From Aerococcus sanguinicola (lineage in GTDB: Bacteria; Bacillota; Bacilli; Lactobacillales; Aerococcaceae), in the NCBI RefSeq assembly GCF_008726925.1, contig NZ_VYWO01000005.1, positions 94,145-158,144 of the forward strand: a DNA stretch of 64,000 nucleotides, written 5' to 3'. The translations under genes were made by a program, and so were the position numbers. Below the pieces are notes generated by a model. It did not search any database. It was not told where the DNA came from and was given only the letters and a program-made list of their open reading frames with translations. Shown here one piece after another: positions 54,410 through 62,968 of this stretch; the stretch's first letter is position 1, and every line of letters begins with the position of its first letter.

Positions 54410-54614
54410 TTATCCACAAGCTTATCAACAATTCCACAAGTAAAAATCCCCATTTCTTGCCTTTTTGACTCGACGAAAGGAATCACTCTGTTCTAGTCGG
54501 CAATTTTCTGCACATCGCTATGCACAAGCTTAGGCCCTCAATGGAGGGTTTTCCACTGTTTTTAGCCGACTTATACACAGCCTTGTGCATAACTTGCCCA
54601 CATATTTATGCACA
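54410..54614. other. DnaA-box cluster between convergent genes
   Basis: Four perfect TTATNCACA boxes: TTATCCACA (54410-54418), TTATACACA (54571-54579), TTATGCACA on the minus strand (54584-54592) and TTATGCACA (54606-54614). Near matches include TTATCAACA (54422-54430), TTCTGCACA (54506-54514) and CTATGCACA (54518-54526). No gene lies in 54307-54678. It may be a DnaA-titrating cluster or part of an origin region; no dnaA or dnaN gene is in the window. Confidence 0.75.
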
Positions 54615-54634
54615 GGCCGCTAATCTTTTAATAA

Positions 54635-54675
54635 AAAAACCTTAAACACGGATAGATCGCGTGTTTAAGGTTTTT
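54635..54675 (-). terminator. Terminator of the wal-htrA operon
   Basis: Perfect 16-base arms, AAAAACCTTAAACACG (54635-54650) and CGTGTTTAAGGTTTTT (54660-54675), four bases after the htrA stop; the hairpin can work in both directions. Confidence 0.9.
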
Positions 54676-54678
54676 CGC

Positions 54679-55959
54679 TTAACTTGGTGCTTCATTGGAT
54701 GATTGGGCTTCTAGTTGAACTTCTACTTCAACTGGTTGGCCTTCACGGTAAACTTCAACGGTTACCCTAGCGGTTGGGTCTGTACTATATAGTTTTTGAC
54801 GGAGGTCCACCGTTGATGTGACATCCTCCCCATTAAATTTGGTAATCACATCGTAAGGCTTGAGCCCTGCCTTAGAGGCGGGTGTATTGGAGATTACTTC
54901 CATAATGACAACACCATTTTCAACTTCTTTTGGCAGTTTCAACAAGTTTTCTTGTTGGTCCAGTGGAATCCGACGCAAGTCTGTCATCTGTACCCCAAAT
55001 TTTGGCCGGATGACCTTGCCATTCTCTTCTAACTGGCTGATGATCCCTTGGACTTCATGGCTTGGAATGGCGAAGCCCATCCCTTCAACATTAGCCGTCG
55101 AAATCTTCATCGAATTAATCCCAATTAATTGCCCAGCCGAATTCACCAGGGCCCCCCCGGAATTGCCAGGGTTAATGGCAGCATCCGTTTGGATAGCATT
55201 GACTTGCCAATCCGCGCTACCATCCTGGTCCAGGTCAACAGGCACTTGCCGATCGAGCCCGGAAATAATGCCATAAGTTACCGTTGAAGCAAAATCTGAG
55301 CCCAGCGGGGACCCGATGGCAATGGCAGGTTCCCCTACAGATAGGGCGCGGGAATCGCCGAACTGGGCCACTGTTTTGGCATATTTTGCTGGAATCGAAA
55401 GGACAGCAAGGTCTGTAAATTTATCTGCCCCAACAAGTTTAGCAGGAACTTGTTCCCCTTCACTGGTAATAATTTCCAGGGCGTCTTGACCGTCGATCAC
55501 GTGGTTGTTCGTCACAATATAGGCGCGGTCACCTTCTACCTTATAGATAACCCCTGAGCCTTCAGATGCCGTTGCATATTGGTCTTCGGGGTTCTGGGTC
55601 GATTGGCTGGCAGGATTTCTAAAGCCAAAAAGATCATAGAGCTCATTATTTGACGTATCCGCCAGGTTAACGACCGAAACGACTGAGCCCTTGACCTCAT
55701 CGACAATAGCTGAAACATCGGTCGTAATATTGACCGAGGCTTCCTTCTGGGCGCCCCCTTCTTGACTCGCTTGGCCTTGTCCTTGCTTAGCTAATTCCTT
55801 GTGGACGATATCTTCAACCTCATCCTGTGAAGTGACTTGGTCAAAAGCCCCACTCGCATAGCCGACGCCTCCAACCAGGCTGGCCCCAATTAAACCTCCT
55901 ACGATAGCTGGTGTCCATATTTTTTTGAGCGATGTTTTATTTTGATTGTCCTCAGGCAT
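54679..55959 (-). CDS. htrA: HtrA/DegP-family serine protease
   Basis: 426 residues. One N-terminal membrane anchor (AIVGGLIGASLVGGVGYASG) puts the protease outside. Trypsin-like catalytic triad: His in YIVTNNHVIDG near residue 150, Asp in FTDLAVLSI near 185, Ser in NPGNSGGALVN near 265. A PDZ domain follows (GVVIMEVISNTPASKAGLKP, ITKFNGEDV). It degrades misfolded exported proteins and processes surface proteins. It is the last gene of the wal region but has its own upstream signal: an 11-bp-period direct repeat 39-66 bases before the start. Confidence 0.95.
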   Translation of the reverse strand: MPEDNQNKTSLKKIWTPAIVGGLIGASLVGGVGYASGAFDQVTSQDEVEDIVHKELAKQGQGQASQEGGAQKEASVNITTDVSAIVDEVKGSVVSVVNLADTSNNELYDLFGFRNPASQSTQNPEDQYATASEGSGVIYKVEGDRAYIVTNNHVIDGQDALEIITSEGEQVPAKLVGADKFTDLAVLSIPAKYAKTVAQFGDSRALSVGEPAIAIGSPLGSDFASTVTYGIISGLDRQVPVDLDQDGSADWQVNAIQTDAAINPGNSGGALVNSAGQLIGINSMKISTANVEGMGFAIPSHEVQGIISQLEENGKVIRPKFGVQMTDLRRIPLDQQENLLKLPKEVENGVVIMEVISNTPASKAGLKPYDVITKFNGEDVTSTVDLRQKLYSTDPTARVTVEVYREGQPVEVEVQLEAQSSNEAPS

Positions 55960-55997
55960 TAAGCTACCCCCTAACTCTCATTTTTTGCTTTATTGTA

Positions 55998-56025
55998 TGT
56001 GATAATTATGAAATCTTTGTGAAAT
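55998..56025 (-). promoter_or_regulatory. Direct-repeat response-regulator site upstream of htrA
   Basis: On the plus strand TGTGAT (55998-56003), TGAAAT (56009-56014) and TGAAAT (56020-56025) are each spaced by five bases, an 11-bp period typical of OmpR-family regulators such as WalR or CiaR. A possible -10 TACAAT for htrA lies just downstream, with no proper -35, so the repeats would cover the -35 region of an activated promoter. Confidence 0.45.
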
Positions 56026-56039
56026 TTATTATGGCTATT

Positions 56040-56849
56040 TTATAAAGTCAATAAGCCGGTTGCTTCATCTGGATGGGTATTATGCAGGAGGAACTGGTCA
56101 TTGACCCCTAAGTCGTGGTCCCTTAAGACTGAAGTCACTGTCTGCATGGCAAGCTCGGGCAAGTTATTATCTTTGGAAAGATGCCCCAAATAGACGTGTT
56201 TGGTCTTATCACCAATCATTTCGGACAGGGCTTCCGCTCCCGCTTCGTTGGACAAGTGGCCGCTATCGCTCAAGATCCGCTGCTTCAAATGCCAAGGGTA
56301 ACGTCCCATCCTAAGCATATCCGTGTCATGGTTACTTTCCATCAGGTAGGCATCACAATTCCGCAAGAAGCCGCGCTGCCGGTCACTGACATAGCCTAGG
56401 TCGGTCATCATAGCAAACTGTTTGTGGTCCTTTTGGAAGGCGTAAAATTGGGCCTGGGCAGCATCATGGCTCACCCCGAAGCTGGCCACATCCAAGTCTC
56501 CTAGGGTAAGCAGTTCCCCCGGTTCCATCACAAAGCGTTGGTCCAGGGGAATCTTACCACACTTATCGCCAATCGCTAGCCAGGTCTCCTCATTAGCATA
56601 GATCGCAAGCTTGTAGCGTCGCGCCAAGACCCCTAGCCCCTTAATATGGTCGCTGTGTTCATGGGTCACAAAGATTGCATCAATATTATGCATGGACCGG
56701 CCGATACTGGCCATTAATTGCTCGATCTTCTTCCCGCTCAGACCCGCATCAATGAGAATCTCGCGCTTGGGGGTCTGAACATAGGTCACATTGCCGGAGC
56801 TCCCGCTGGCTAACATTGAAATTCGCATTGAAAAATCTTCTGAAGTCAT
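56040..56849 (-). CDS. walJ: WalJ/YycJ metallo-beta-lactamase-fold hydrolase
   Basis: 269 residues. The N-terminus MRISMLASGSSGNVTYVQTP is typical of YycJ, and the metal-binding motif AIFVTHEHSDHIKGLGVLAR is intact; later histidines appear in FGVSHDAA and YLGHLSKDN. WalJ belongs to the WalRK operon in Firmicutes and is linked to coordination of cell wall and DNA replication or repair (nuclease activity). ATG 56849 has AAGGGA upstream; the frame from 56966 is longer without support, and ATG 56828 is a shorter alternative. Confidence 0.92.
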   Translation of the reverse strand: MTSEDFSMRISMLASGSSGNVTYVQTPKREILIDAGLSGKKIEQLMASIGRSMHNIDAIFVTHEHSDHIKGLGVLARRYKLAIYANEETWLAIGDKCGKIPLDQRFVMEPGELLTLGDLDVASFGVSHDAAQAQFYAFQKDHKQFAMMTDLGYVSDRQRGFLRNCDAYLMESNHDTDMLRMGRYPWHLKQRILSDSGHLSNEAGAEALSEMIGDKTKHVYLGHLSKDNNLPELAMQTVTSVLRDHDLGVNDQFLLHNTHPDEATGLLTL

Positions 56850-57021
56850 TATAACATCCCTTCTTAGCAATCGTGAGGTCGAGATAAAAGCTCCCACCTC
56901 TAAAAAGTAAAGTACTTTCCAAAAATATCTGCTCCAAAAGTCAGCTCTGATGGCCGCTTCACGCATACTGTCCGATCCATTGCCTCCGTTCTAAGCGACT
57001 TTTGTCAGATTCTCTTTATAA

Positions 57022-57104
57022 AAAAAGTCAGGGCAGACGTCAGTTTTAAGGAGGTCTTACTGCTCGAGGCTTGTCGCCTCCCCTCCTCCACTCGGTCTCC
57101 CCTG
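57022..57104 (-). terminator. Large structured terminator between DUF2207 gene and walJ
   Basis: On the minus strand CAGGGGAGAC (57095-57104) pairs with GTCTGCCCTG (57029-57038) around one mismatch. Nested inside are GGAGG/CCTCC and the small hairpin GAGGC-GACAA-GCCTC. A run of seven T follows. It is larger than a usual terminator and could also be a small RNA or leader element; no known riboswitch was recognised. Confidence 0.5.
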
Positions 57105-57118
57105 AATGGTTCTAGCTT

Positions 57119-58768
57119 TTATTTCCAAATCAAGTCCGTTAAATCTTTATCGTACAAGGCGTCTGGCCAAGACTGGACCTGGCCTGGTAAATATCCGTTA
57201 GCTACTAGCTTATTATAGTACAAATCATTTGTCCCTGTAAACCATGAGAGTAAGTAGCCTTGGCTGAGCTCAGCCTCTGAAGCTTTTTGCTCTTGGTCCG
57301 TCCATTCTTTACTCTTTAAGTCTTCAACTAGGGCTTTGACTGTCCGTCGCCGGGAAAGCCCTTGTGGCGTGTAGATGGGCAGGGCCTTCCGGTAGAGAAC
57401 AAGGGCAAGAAGGAGACAGAGCCCATAGCCAAGCAGGGCCCCATAAGAGGTATCCATCTCTAGCATCAAGACCAAGGCCCCCACTGTCAAAGCCAGGGCT
57501 AAGATGAGATAGGCTAAGAACAGGAGCCGATACCACTTATTGCGGCGGGCTTTCGGGAAAAATTTGACTCGCCCTGAACTCATCAGGCGCGCTTGGTCTT
57601 TAACCAGGGCCTGCCTAAGTTGCTTGGTCTCAAGTAAGTCAGAGACATAGAAAGCCTGCCCGCCCGCTAGGCTCTGCCCAACTGATAATAGTGCTTGATC
57701 TTGTGGACTAGTGGCCTGGTCAACTTGAATTTGGATCAGGAGGTCAATTTTTTGCTTCTTCCCCTGATCCTGGTAGGCTAGGTCTACTAGGCCCTCTTGG
57801 TAAAGGTTAAAGAGGCTAGCATAAAAGCGTGACTTGGCTGTCGACTTCGTCCTTAAAGCTAAGACTTGGTAGGGGTGGACCGATCCCAGAGGCAGAGGAT
57901 AAGTGGCCGCTTCTTGGGCCACTCGGTACTTCTCTCGAAGCAAGAAATAGGCCAAAATCAGCAAGGCCAATACTAAGAGGGCCAGCATACCCCAAATAAA
58001 GACCGACTGCCGTCTCAGCTTGTTCGCCCGTTTCTCAGCTTCCTGGTCCATCTCCTGAACAATCGTTTGCCCCTTACTTTCAGGCCCCACTGTAGGGTTA
58101 TTAGCCAGGACTTGGGCTGGAATATAAGCCTGGAGAAGGATACTCTCCCCCGCCCCCTTATCACGGACTTGAATCTCTAACTCCTTATCATTCAACCAGC
58201 GCCATTGGGTCTTTTGCTGGGGACTGGTTAGGATTTGTGCTTCTTCGGCCTTGACTGCTTGGGGGAATTTGACGCGGACCACGGCCTCATCCACTGCTCC
58301 AGGTGCTGATAGGAGGGGCAAGCTCAAAATCGCTTGGTCACCATAATTGGTCCAGCTACGATTAATCGTGGACTGGTAGCGTGCAATTTGTTGGCTATCA
58401 CTCATCTTGTTGAAAACATTAACCTGGAGCATGCTATCATCCTGCTGAGCAAAAAAAGTCCCGACTTCATGCGAATCACTCAAAGCAAAGGGAAAGGCTG
58501 ACTTGGCATCCGAACTCCGCATATCAATCTTCAGAGCCTCCATTTCGCCCACATCCCCCAGGGCGATTTGATGGCGGACCTGGTCCACCTGGCCATGGAT
58601 ATCATAAGTGATCCTTTCCGTTTGCTTTATCACACCGTGTTCGTCGCTCGCTAGGTCAACTTGGTAGTCTGTGATGTTGACCTGCTTGGCTTGAACAGGA
58701 CCCGCTAGGAAGAGGCCTAGCCATAGGACCAGGACGAAAATTCCTGCTTTGACATAGCTTTTGGTCAT
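57119..58768 (-). CDS. DUF2207-family membrane protein
   Basis: 549 residues. Signal peptide (GIFVLVLWLGLFLAGPVQA), an outer beta-rich domain (ITDYQVDLASDEHGVIKQTERITYDI), a membrane helix near residue 255 (IWGMLALLVLALLILAYFLL), then a cytoplasmic part with two more helices near 410-460 (LLFLAYLILALALTVGALVL). This is the DUF2207 layout. Function unknown. Its place between yycI and walJ is unusual, since in most relatives walJ directly follows yycI. It begins 12 bases after the yycI stop, so it is part of the wal operon. Confidence 0.85.
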   Translation of the reverse strand: MTKSYVKAGIFVLVLWLGLFLAGPVQAKQVNITDYQVDLASDEHGVIKQTERITYDIHGQVDQVRHQIALGDVGEMEALKIDMRSSDAKSAFPFALSDSHEVGTFFAQQDDSMLQVNVFNKMSDSQQIARYQSTINRSWTNYGDQAILSLPLLSAPGAVDEAVVRVKFPQAVKAEEAQILTSPQQKTQWRWLNDKELEIQVRDKGAGESILLQAYIPAQVLANNPTVGPESKGQTIVQEMDQEAEKRANKLRRQSVFIWGMLALLVLALLILAYFLLREKYRVAQEAATYPLPLGSVHPYQVLALRTKSTAKSRFYASLFNLYQEGLVDLAYQDQGKKQKIDLLIQIQVDQATSPQDQALLSVGQSLAGGQAFYVSDLLETKQLRQALVKDQARLMSSGRVKFFPKARRNKWYRLLFLAYLILALALTVGALVLMLEMDTSYGALLGYGLCLLLALVLYRKALPIYTPQGLSRRRTVKALVEDLKSKEWTDQEQKASEAELSQGYLLSWFTGTNDLYYNKLVANGYLPGQVQSWPDALYDKDLTDLIWK

Positions 58769-58780
58769 GGCTGCTCCTTT

Positions 58781-59626
58781 CTAGCTTCCTGCACTGCTTT
58801 GGGGTTGGATAATTGTCCCATTGATGCCATCCACATATTCCGTTTCAACTTCATCATCATTGTGCTTAATGTAAATCGTCCAGATGGGCTTGTACATATG
58901 GAGTTGGTCTAAGGCTAGACTCGTCCGGTAACCTATTTTGACCTTGACAACACTGGCCTTGTTGGGAATCTCATCATTGAGGTAGAGGTTCTCAATGGCC
59001 TGCTTCTCTGAAATCAGCGGGCGGTTTTCACCTTGGACTTGGGTCTCGCCTGCATAGCTCTGTTCATAAGCATCAACCTCCAGCTTATCATTGAGGTGGA
59101 AGATTAAGTCCCCGCTCCCATCAATGATTCCATGGCCATCATAGGCTTCTTGGTAGTAGGTAACCGTCGACTTTCTCGGATTATAGTAGGCGAAGTGATA
59201 GTCTTTGCCATTCAGAACCTGTTGGCTGTCCTTAAAGTCGTTCAGCTCCTTAAAGTCAGTCTCCGACCAGGAATCCTCTGCCAGGCCTTTATCTAAAGCA
59301 GGAAGGGGAAGGGGCCGGTCTAATTTGCTGAATAAGCGTCCCTTAGAATCTATAGTGACTTCTTGGTCTGTTAGTTTATCAGCCGCTTCCTGCCAGGCCT
59401 CCAAGTCTAATTGAGCAGCTACAAAAGGAAGCTCACCCGCCTCATCCGACAAAGGAATTTCCGCTAGTTCATTCAGATTCATCTCAGTTTGTACACTAGC
59501 GGCTGTCGACCGATTGGAATCATTTGGAAAATAAATCGAATTCTTGCTGACAAAGATATTCAATAAGAAGAGATCCAAAATCAAGAAAGCCACAATCAAT
59601 ATGTATTGTATCCGTCTAAAATCCAT
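58781..59626 (-). CDS. walI: WalI/YycI regulator of the WalK kinase
   Basis: 281 residues from ATG 59626, which follows AGGAGGAG. N-terminal membrane helix (YILIVAFLILDLFLLNIFV) and the outer YycI domain with YYNPRKSTVTYYQEAYDGHG and the end YVDGINGTIIQP. YycI together with YycH binds the WalK sensor in the membrane and adjusts its activity. The longer frame from 59695 has no ribosome binding site. It overlaps no gene; yycH stops ten bases upstream. Confidence 0.9.
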   Translation of the reverse strand: MDFRRIQYILIVAFLILDLFLLNIFVSKNSIYFPNDSNRSTAASVQTEMNLNELAEIPLSDEAGELPFVAAQLDLEAWQEAADKLTDQEVTIDSKGRLFSKLDRPLPLPALDKGLAEDSWSETDFKELNDFKDSQQVLNGKDYHFAYYNPRKSTVTYYQEAYDGHGIIDGSGDLIFHLNDKLEVDAYEQSYAGETQVQGENRPLISEKQAIENLYLNDEIPNKASVVKVKIGYRTSLALDQLHMYKPIWTIYIKHNDDEVETEYVDGINGTIIQPQSSAGS

Positions 59627-59636
59627 GACTCTCCTC

Positions 59637-61106
59637 CTAATCCTCAGCTTGGTCTTGCCCCAGCGAAATATCTTCAGATTCTTCGCCTGCTTCACGATCC
59701 TTATGGTCAGTCAAACCCTGCATATTCACATGCTCTTTACTATCTGAGTAAATCGTCTGCAAGTCCTCGTACTTAGACATATCCACGAGATTGTCCAGCA
59801 TATGCCAGCGCCCCTTCAGCTTGACATGCCAGCTTGGAACTAATTCCACCAGTGCATTAGACTTGTCACTACGTACCCAGCGGTAACCGAGTTGGACCAT
59901 ATCAATTTCCTGGCTTGAATAATTATTTTCAGCTAGGATCCTAACCACATCCTTGCCACTCATTAGCCGCACAGGTGTAGACAAGGGGGTCACAGGGGTT
60001 TGTATGGTCAGGGCTGATAAGTTTAAGCCAATCAATCCTTGGTCACTTATTTTTAGCTTAATTTTGGATACATTATGGGGGTCGAAGACAGGAAGGCCGG
60101 CAATGAATTTGCGGAAGACAATCTGTTGGTTATCCGCATTAAAGTCCGTAAACTTCCAAGAATCATAGGCAGGTTGGAAGTCTTTGAGCAAGTTGAAGCT
60201 TTCCTGGATGGCTTCATACTGCTGGAGGGGGTCTCCTTTACCTTGATCACTCGCATAGACTAGTTCCAGGCTATTATTATCCAATAGCAGACTCTTGCCC
60301 TCAGAGAAGTAGCGCGAATAATTGGCATCACTGTAATCATGAATGTTCTCAGGTGAAGAAAAGAGCTTATTCAAATAAAAATAAATAGGCTGTCTTTCAA
60401 CCATGTAAGTCAGCACATCTAATTCCTGGCTCTCCTTACTTAAATAAACCCGCCCCTCCCGGCATTCAAAGGGTTGAACAGCATAGAAGCTGGCCTTGTC
60501 TTGCTTAAGCTGGTCCTGGATGTCTTGGATGGGCCCCTCTTCTTGGACCTCGACCGTAAAGGCCTTATCATTCTTTTCATTCAAGAGATAAAGCTGCTTG
60601 GCGTTGGCTGACATAATAATGCGATCGAAAACATAGTCACGGTGGGAGGCATCCAATTCTGGCGCGTCCTTGAGTAAGAAAGCGATTGGAATTTCATCCG
60701 AAAACTCAAATTCGATAAAGTCCTTCTTATCAATGCTTTGACGGAGATTGTCTGTTTCCTCTTCCTTAATCTTACTGGCATCAATAGTCTTCGATAAGTC
60801 GAAGAGGGGCTGGGTGAGTTGCTTAATCAAGTCCGGTTTGAAGGATTTCACAAAACCCTCTTCCTTATCATGGAAGATCACAGACTTAGGCGAGAACACA
60901 ACTTGCAAGGGAGCTGAACTCGGTTGGGCCACATTGAGTGTACCTGTTGCGACGGTCTGTTGGTCCTGGCCCTTGTCTTGACCAAAACTAGGCCAAGAAT
61001 TAAAAATGCGAAAGGTTGGGCTAAAAATAGCAAAAGTAGCCAAGAGACTGAATGCAACGAGTAAGATTAAGATCGTATTGACAAAACGTCCCCAATGTTT
61101 TCTCAT
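59637..61106 (-). CDS. walH: WalH/YycH regulator of the WalK kinase
   Basis: 489 residues from ATG 61106. The ATG overlaps the walK stop (ATGA), so translation is coupled; GTG 61115 is an alternative. One membrane helix (FVNTILILLVAFSLLATFAIF) and a large outer domain (VVFSPKSVIFHDKEEGFV, QPIYFYLNKLFSSPENI, DVVRILAENNYSSQEIDMV). It has a long acidic C-terminal extension (SKEHVNMQGLTDHKDREAGE). YycH and YycI form the complex that modulates WalK. Confidence 0.9.
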   Translation of the reverse strand: MRKHWGRFVNTILILLVAFSLLATFAIFSPTFRIFNSWPSFGQDKGQDQQTVATGTLNVAQPSSAPLQVVFSPKSVIFHDKEEGFVKSFKPDLIKQLTQPLFDLSKTIDASKIKEEETDNLRQSIDKKDFIEFEFSDEIPIAFLLKDAPELDASHRDYVFDRIIMSANAKQLYLLNEKNDKAFTVEVQEEGPIQDIQDQLKQDKASFYAVQPFECREGRVYLSKESQELDVLTYMVERQPIYFYLNKLFSSPENIHDYSDANYSRYFSEGKSLLLDNNSLELVYASDQGKGDPLQQYEAIQESFNLLKDFQPAYDSWKFTDFNADNQQIVFRKFIAGLPVFDPHNVSKIKLKISDQGLIGLNLSALTIQTPVTPLSTPVRLMSGKDVVRILAENNYSSQEIDMVQLGYRWVRSDKSNALVELVPSWHVKLKGRWHMLDNLVDMSKYEDLQTIYSDSKEHVNMQGLTDHKDREAGEESEDISLGQDQAED

Positions 61107-62965
61107 GCGTCCCACTCATCCTCTCCGTAAATTTCAACATAAGGGAGACTGACAAAGAAGGTCGACCCCTTATTCTCAATACTATTGACCCATATGCGAC
61201 CATGGTGCATCTCGATCACTTCCTTAGCTATGGCTAGACCTAAGCCAGTTCCTCCTTGGGCTCTTGACCTAGCCTTGTCTACACGGTAGAAGCGGTCAAA
61301 AAGATGGGGAATACTCTTCTGTGGCACACCCAAACCCTGGTCCTGGACACTGAGGGTAACTTCATTATGGGTCGACATCAGCCGAACCGTAATCGTCCCG
61401 CCATCCGGTGAATACTTGATGGCGTTGTTAATAATATTATCGATCACTTGGGTCATCCGATCCTGGTCAATCTCCACAAAATATTCCTCCCCTGCTAGCT
61501 CACGCACAATGGTGAAGGGGCGGTCAGAGCCAAACTGTCCCGACTGGACCATCATATCAAAGCGGTCCAAGACATGGGAGACCAAAGCGGTAAAGGAAAC
61601 CAATTCAAAGTTGAGCTGTTCCTTGCCAGAGTCCATATTAGACAAATGGAGGAGGTCCCCGATCATGCGGATCATGCGGTCAGTTTCATTCTGAATAACG
61701 CCTAAGAATTCCACGGCCAGCTCTTGGTCAGCTAGGGCCCCATCTGCCAGGGCCTCACTATAAGAGCGGACACTGGTTAGGGGGGTACGCAATTCATGGG
61801 AGACATTGGATACGAATTGCCGGCGGTCGCGTTCGATTTTTTCTCTTTCAGTAACGTCTGTCAGGACCCATACCAAACCGGAAATAAAGCCGCTATCCCG
61901 TTGGATGATGGAATACTCGCCCTTAATGACAGATTCCTGGTCAGGGGTTGACATATCCATGAGAATCTCGTCATTACTATCAAAGAGCTCACGGAAACTA
62001 TAGCGGTCTTGTAAGTGGAGGACTTCCATAATCGAGTGGCCCATGACTTCTTCTTCTGAGGAGGAAATAAAGTCTAGGGCCTTGCGGTTGGTTAGGATGA
62101 TCCGCCCCCGCCGGTCCGTTGCCATCACCCCATCCGTCATGTGCTTGAGAACCGAATCCAAACGCTGGCGCTCTGATTCTGTCGATTCCTGGGCTTCCTT
62201 CACGCGGACGGATAAGTAGTTAATGGATTCCGCCAAGTTACCGATCTCATCGTCGCTATAGACCTGGACCTGTCCATTGAAGTCTCCGTCCGCAATTTTT
62301 TCTGCTTGGTCTTTCATTGCTTTGAGCGGTCGGGTAATGCCCGTTGATATCAAGAAGGCCAAAACAATGGTGAAGAGGAGGGAGACCGCCGACGAGGACA
62401 GATAAATAATAATAATATTTTGAATCTGTCGGTAAACGCTCTCAATATTGACCCTTAAATTCAAAACCCCCACCAATTGTCCAGAAGAATCGGAAGATAG
62501 GATAGGGGCGACATACTGCTTCACCAGGATATTCTGTTCGGCATCATAAATTTCACGTGAGGAAGCGGTGTTATTATAGAGGGTCTGGTCAATATCCTCG
62601 CGTGTCACCCGCTGGCCCAGGTGTGCCTGGCTATTGGGACTGGAGCTCGCGACTAAAAAACCGTTCCGGTCCAATATCTGGGATTCCAGTATGTTATTGG
62701 AATTGAAGCGATGAAAGATCGTGTTTAAGCGGTCTGCCTTCTCCTGGTTATCCAAGTTATCATCGTCCAATATAGGGCGGGCACTCTCCTCTAAGAAACT
62801 CATTTGCACACTGACTTGCTCGTCAAAAGAAGCCAGCATTTCAGACTCGAGTTGCTTGATAAAATAAGCCCCAATAATTTGGAGTGAGAGCAGCACCACT
62901 AGAATAAAGATCATTGGAATCTTAAAGAGGACCGATTTATAAAATGGGATACCTTTCTTTGCCAT
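61103..62965 (-). CDS. walK: WalK/VicK sensor histidine kinase
   Basis: 620 residues. Two membrane helices (IPMIFILVVLLSLQIIGAYF; IIIIYLSSSAVSLLFTIVLAFLI) flank an outer sensor domain. HAMP near 205-255, PAS near 265-370 (HMTDGVMATDRRGRIILTNR), dimerisation domain with the phospho-accepting histidine in FVSNVSHELRTPLTSVRSYS near 393, and the ATP-binding boxes NNAIKYSPDGG, VQDQGLGVP and GGTGLGLAIAKEV. It controls cell wall metabolism through WalR. It starts three bases after walR ends. Confidence 0.96.
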   Translation of the reverse strand: MAKKGIPFYKSVLFKIPMIFILVVLLSLQIIGAYFIKQLESEMLASFDEQVSVQMSFLEESARPILDDDNLDNQEKADRLNTIFHRFNSNNILESQILDRNGFLVASSSPNSQAHLGQRVTREDIDQTLYNNTASSREIYDAEQNILVKQYVAPILSSDSSGQLVGVLNLRVNIESVYRQIQNIIIIYLSSSAVSLLFTIVLAFLISTGITRPLKAMKDQAEKIADGDFNGQVQVYSDDEIGNLAESINYLSVRVKEAQESTESERQRLDSVLKHMTDGVMATDRRGRIILTNRKALDFISSSEEEVMGHSIMEVLHLQDRYSFRELFDSNDEILMDMSTPDQESVIKGEYSIIQRDSGFISGLVWVLTDVTEREKIERDRRQFVSNVSHELRTPLTSVRSYSEALADGALADQELAVEFLGVIQNETDRMIRMIGDLLHLSNMDSGKEQLNFELVSFTALVSHVLDRFDMMVQSGQFGSDRPFTIVRELAGEEYFVEIDQDRMTQVIDNIINNAIKYSPDGGTITVRLMSTHNEVTLSVQDQGLGVPQKSIPHLFDRFYRVDKARSRAQGGTGLGLAIAKEVIEMHHGRIWVNSIENKGSTFFVSLPYVEIYGEDEWDA

Positions 62966-62968
62966 GCT

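Noticed and set aside
54410..54614. DnaA boxes as the chromosomal replication origin
   Set aside because: No dnaA, dnaN or other origin genes are in the window, and the essential wal genes on the right would be transcribed head-on to replication. A titration cluster is the simpler reading, though the origin may be near.
57022..57104. Known riboswitch or 4.5S/6S RNA
   Set aside because: The conserved core sequences of common riboswitches and of the signal recognition particle RNA are absent.
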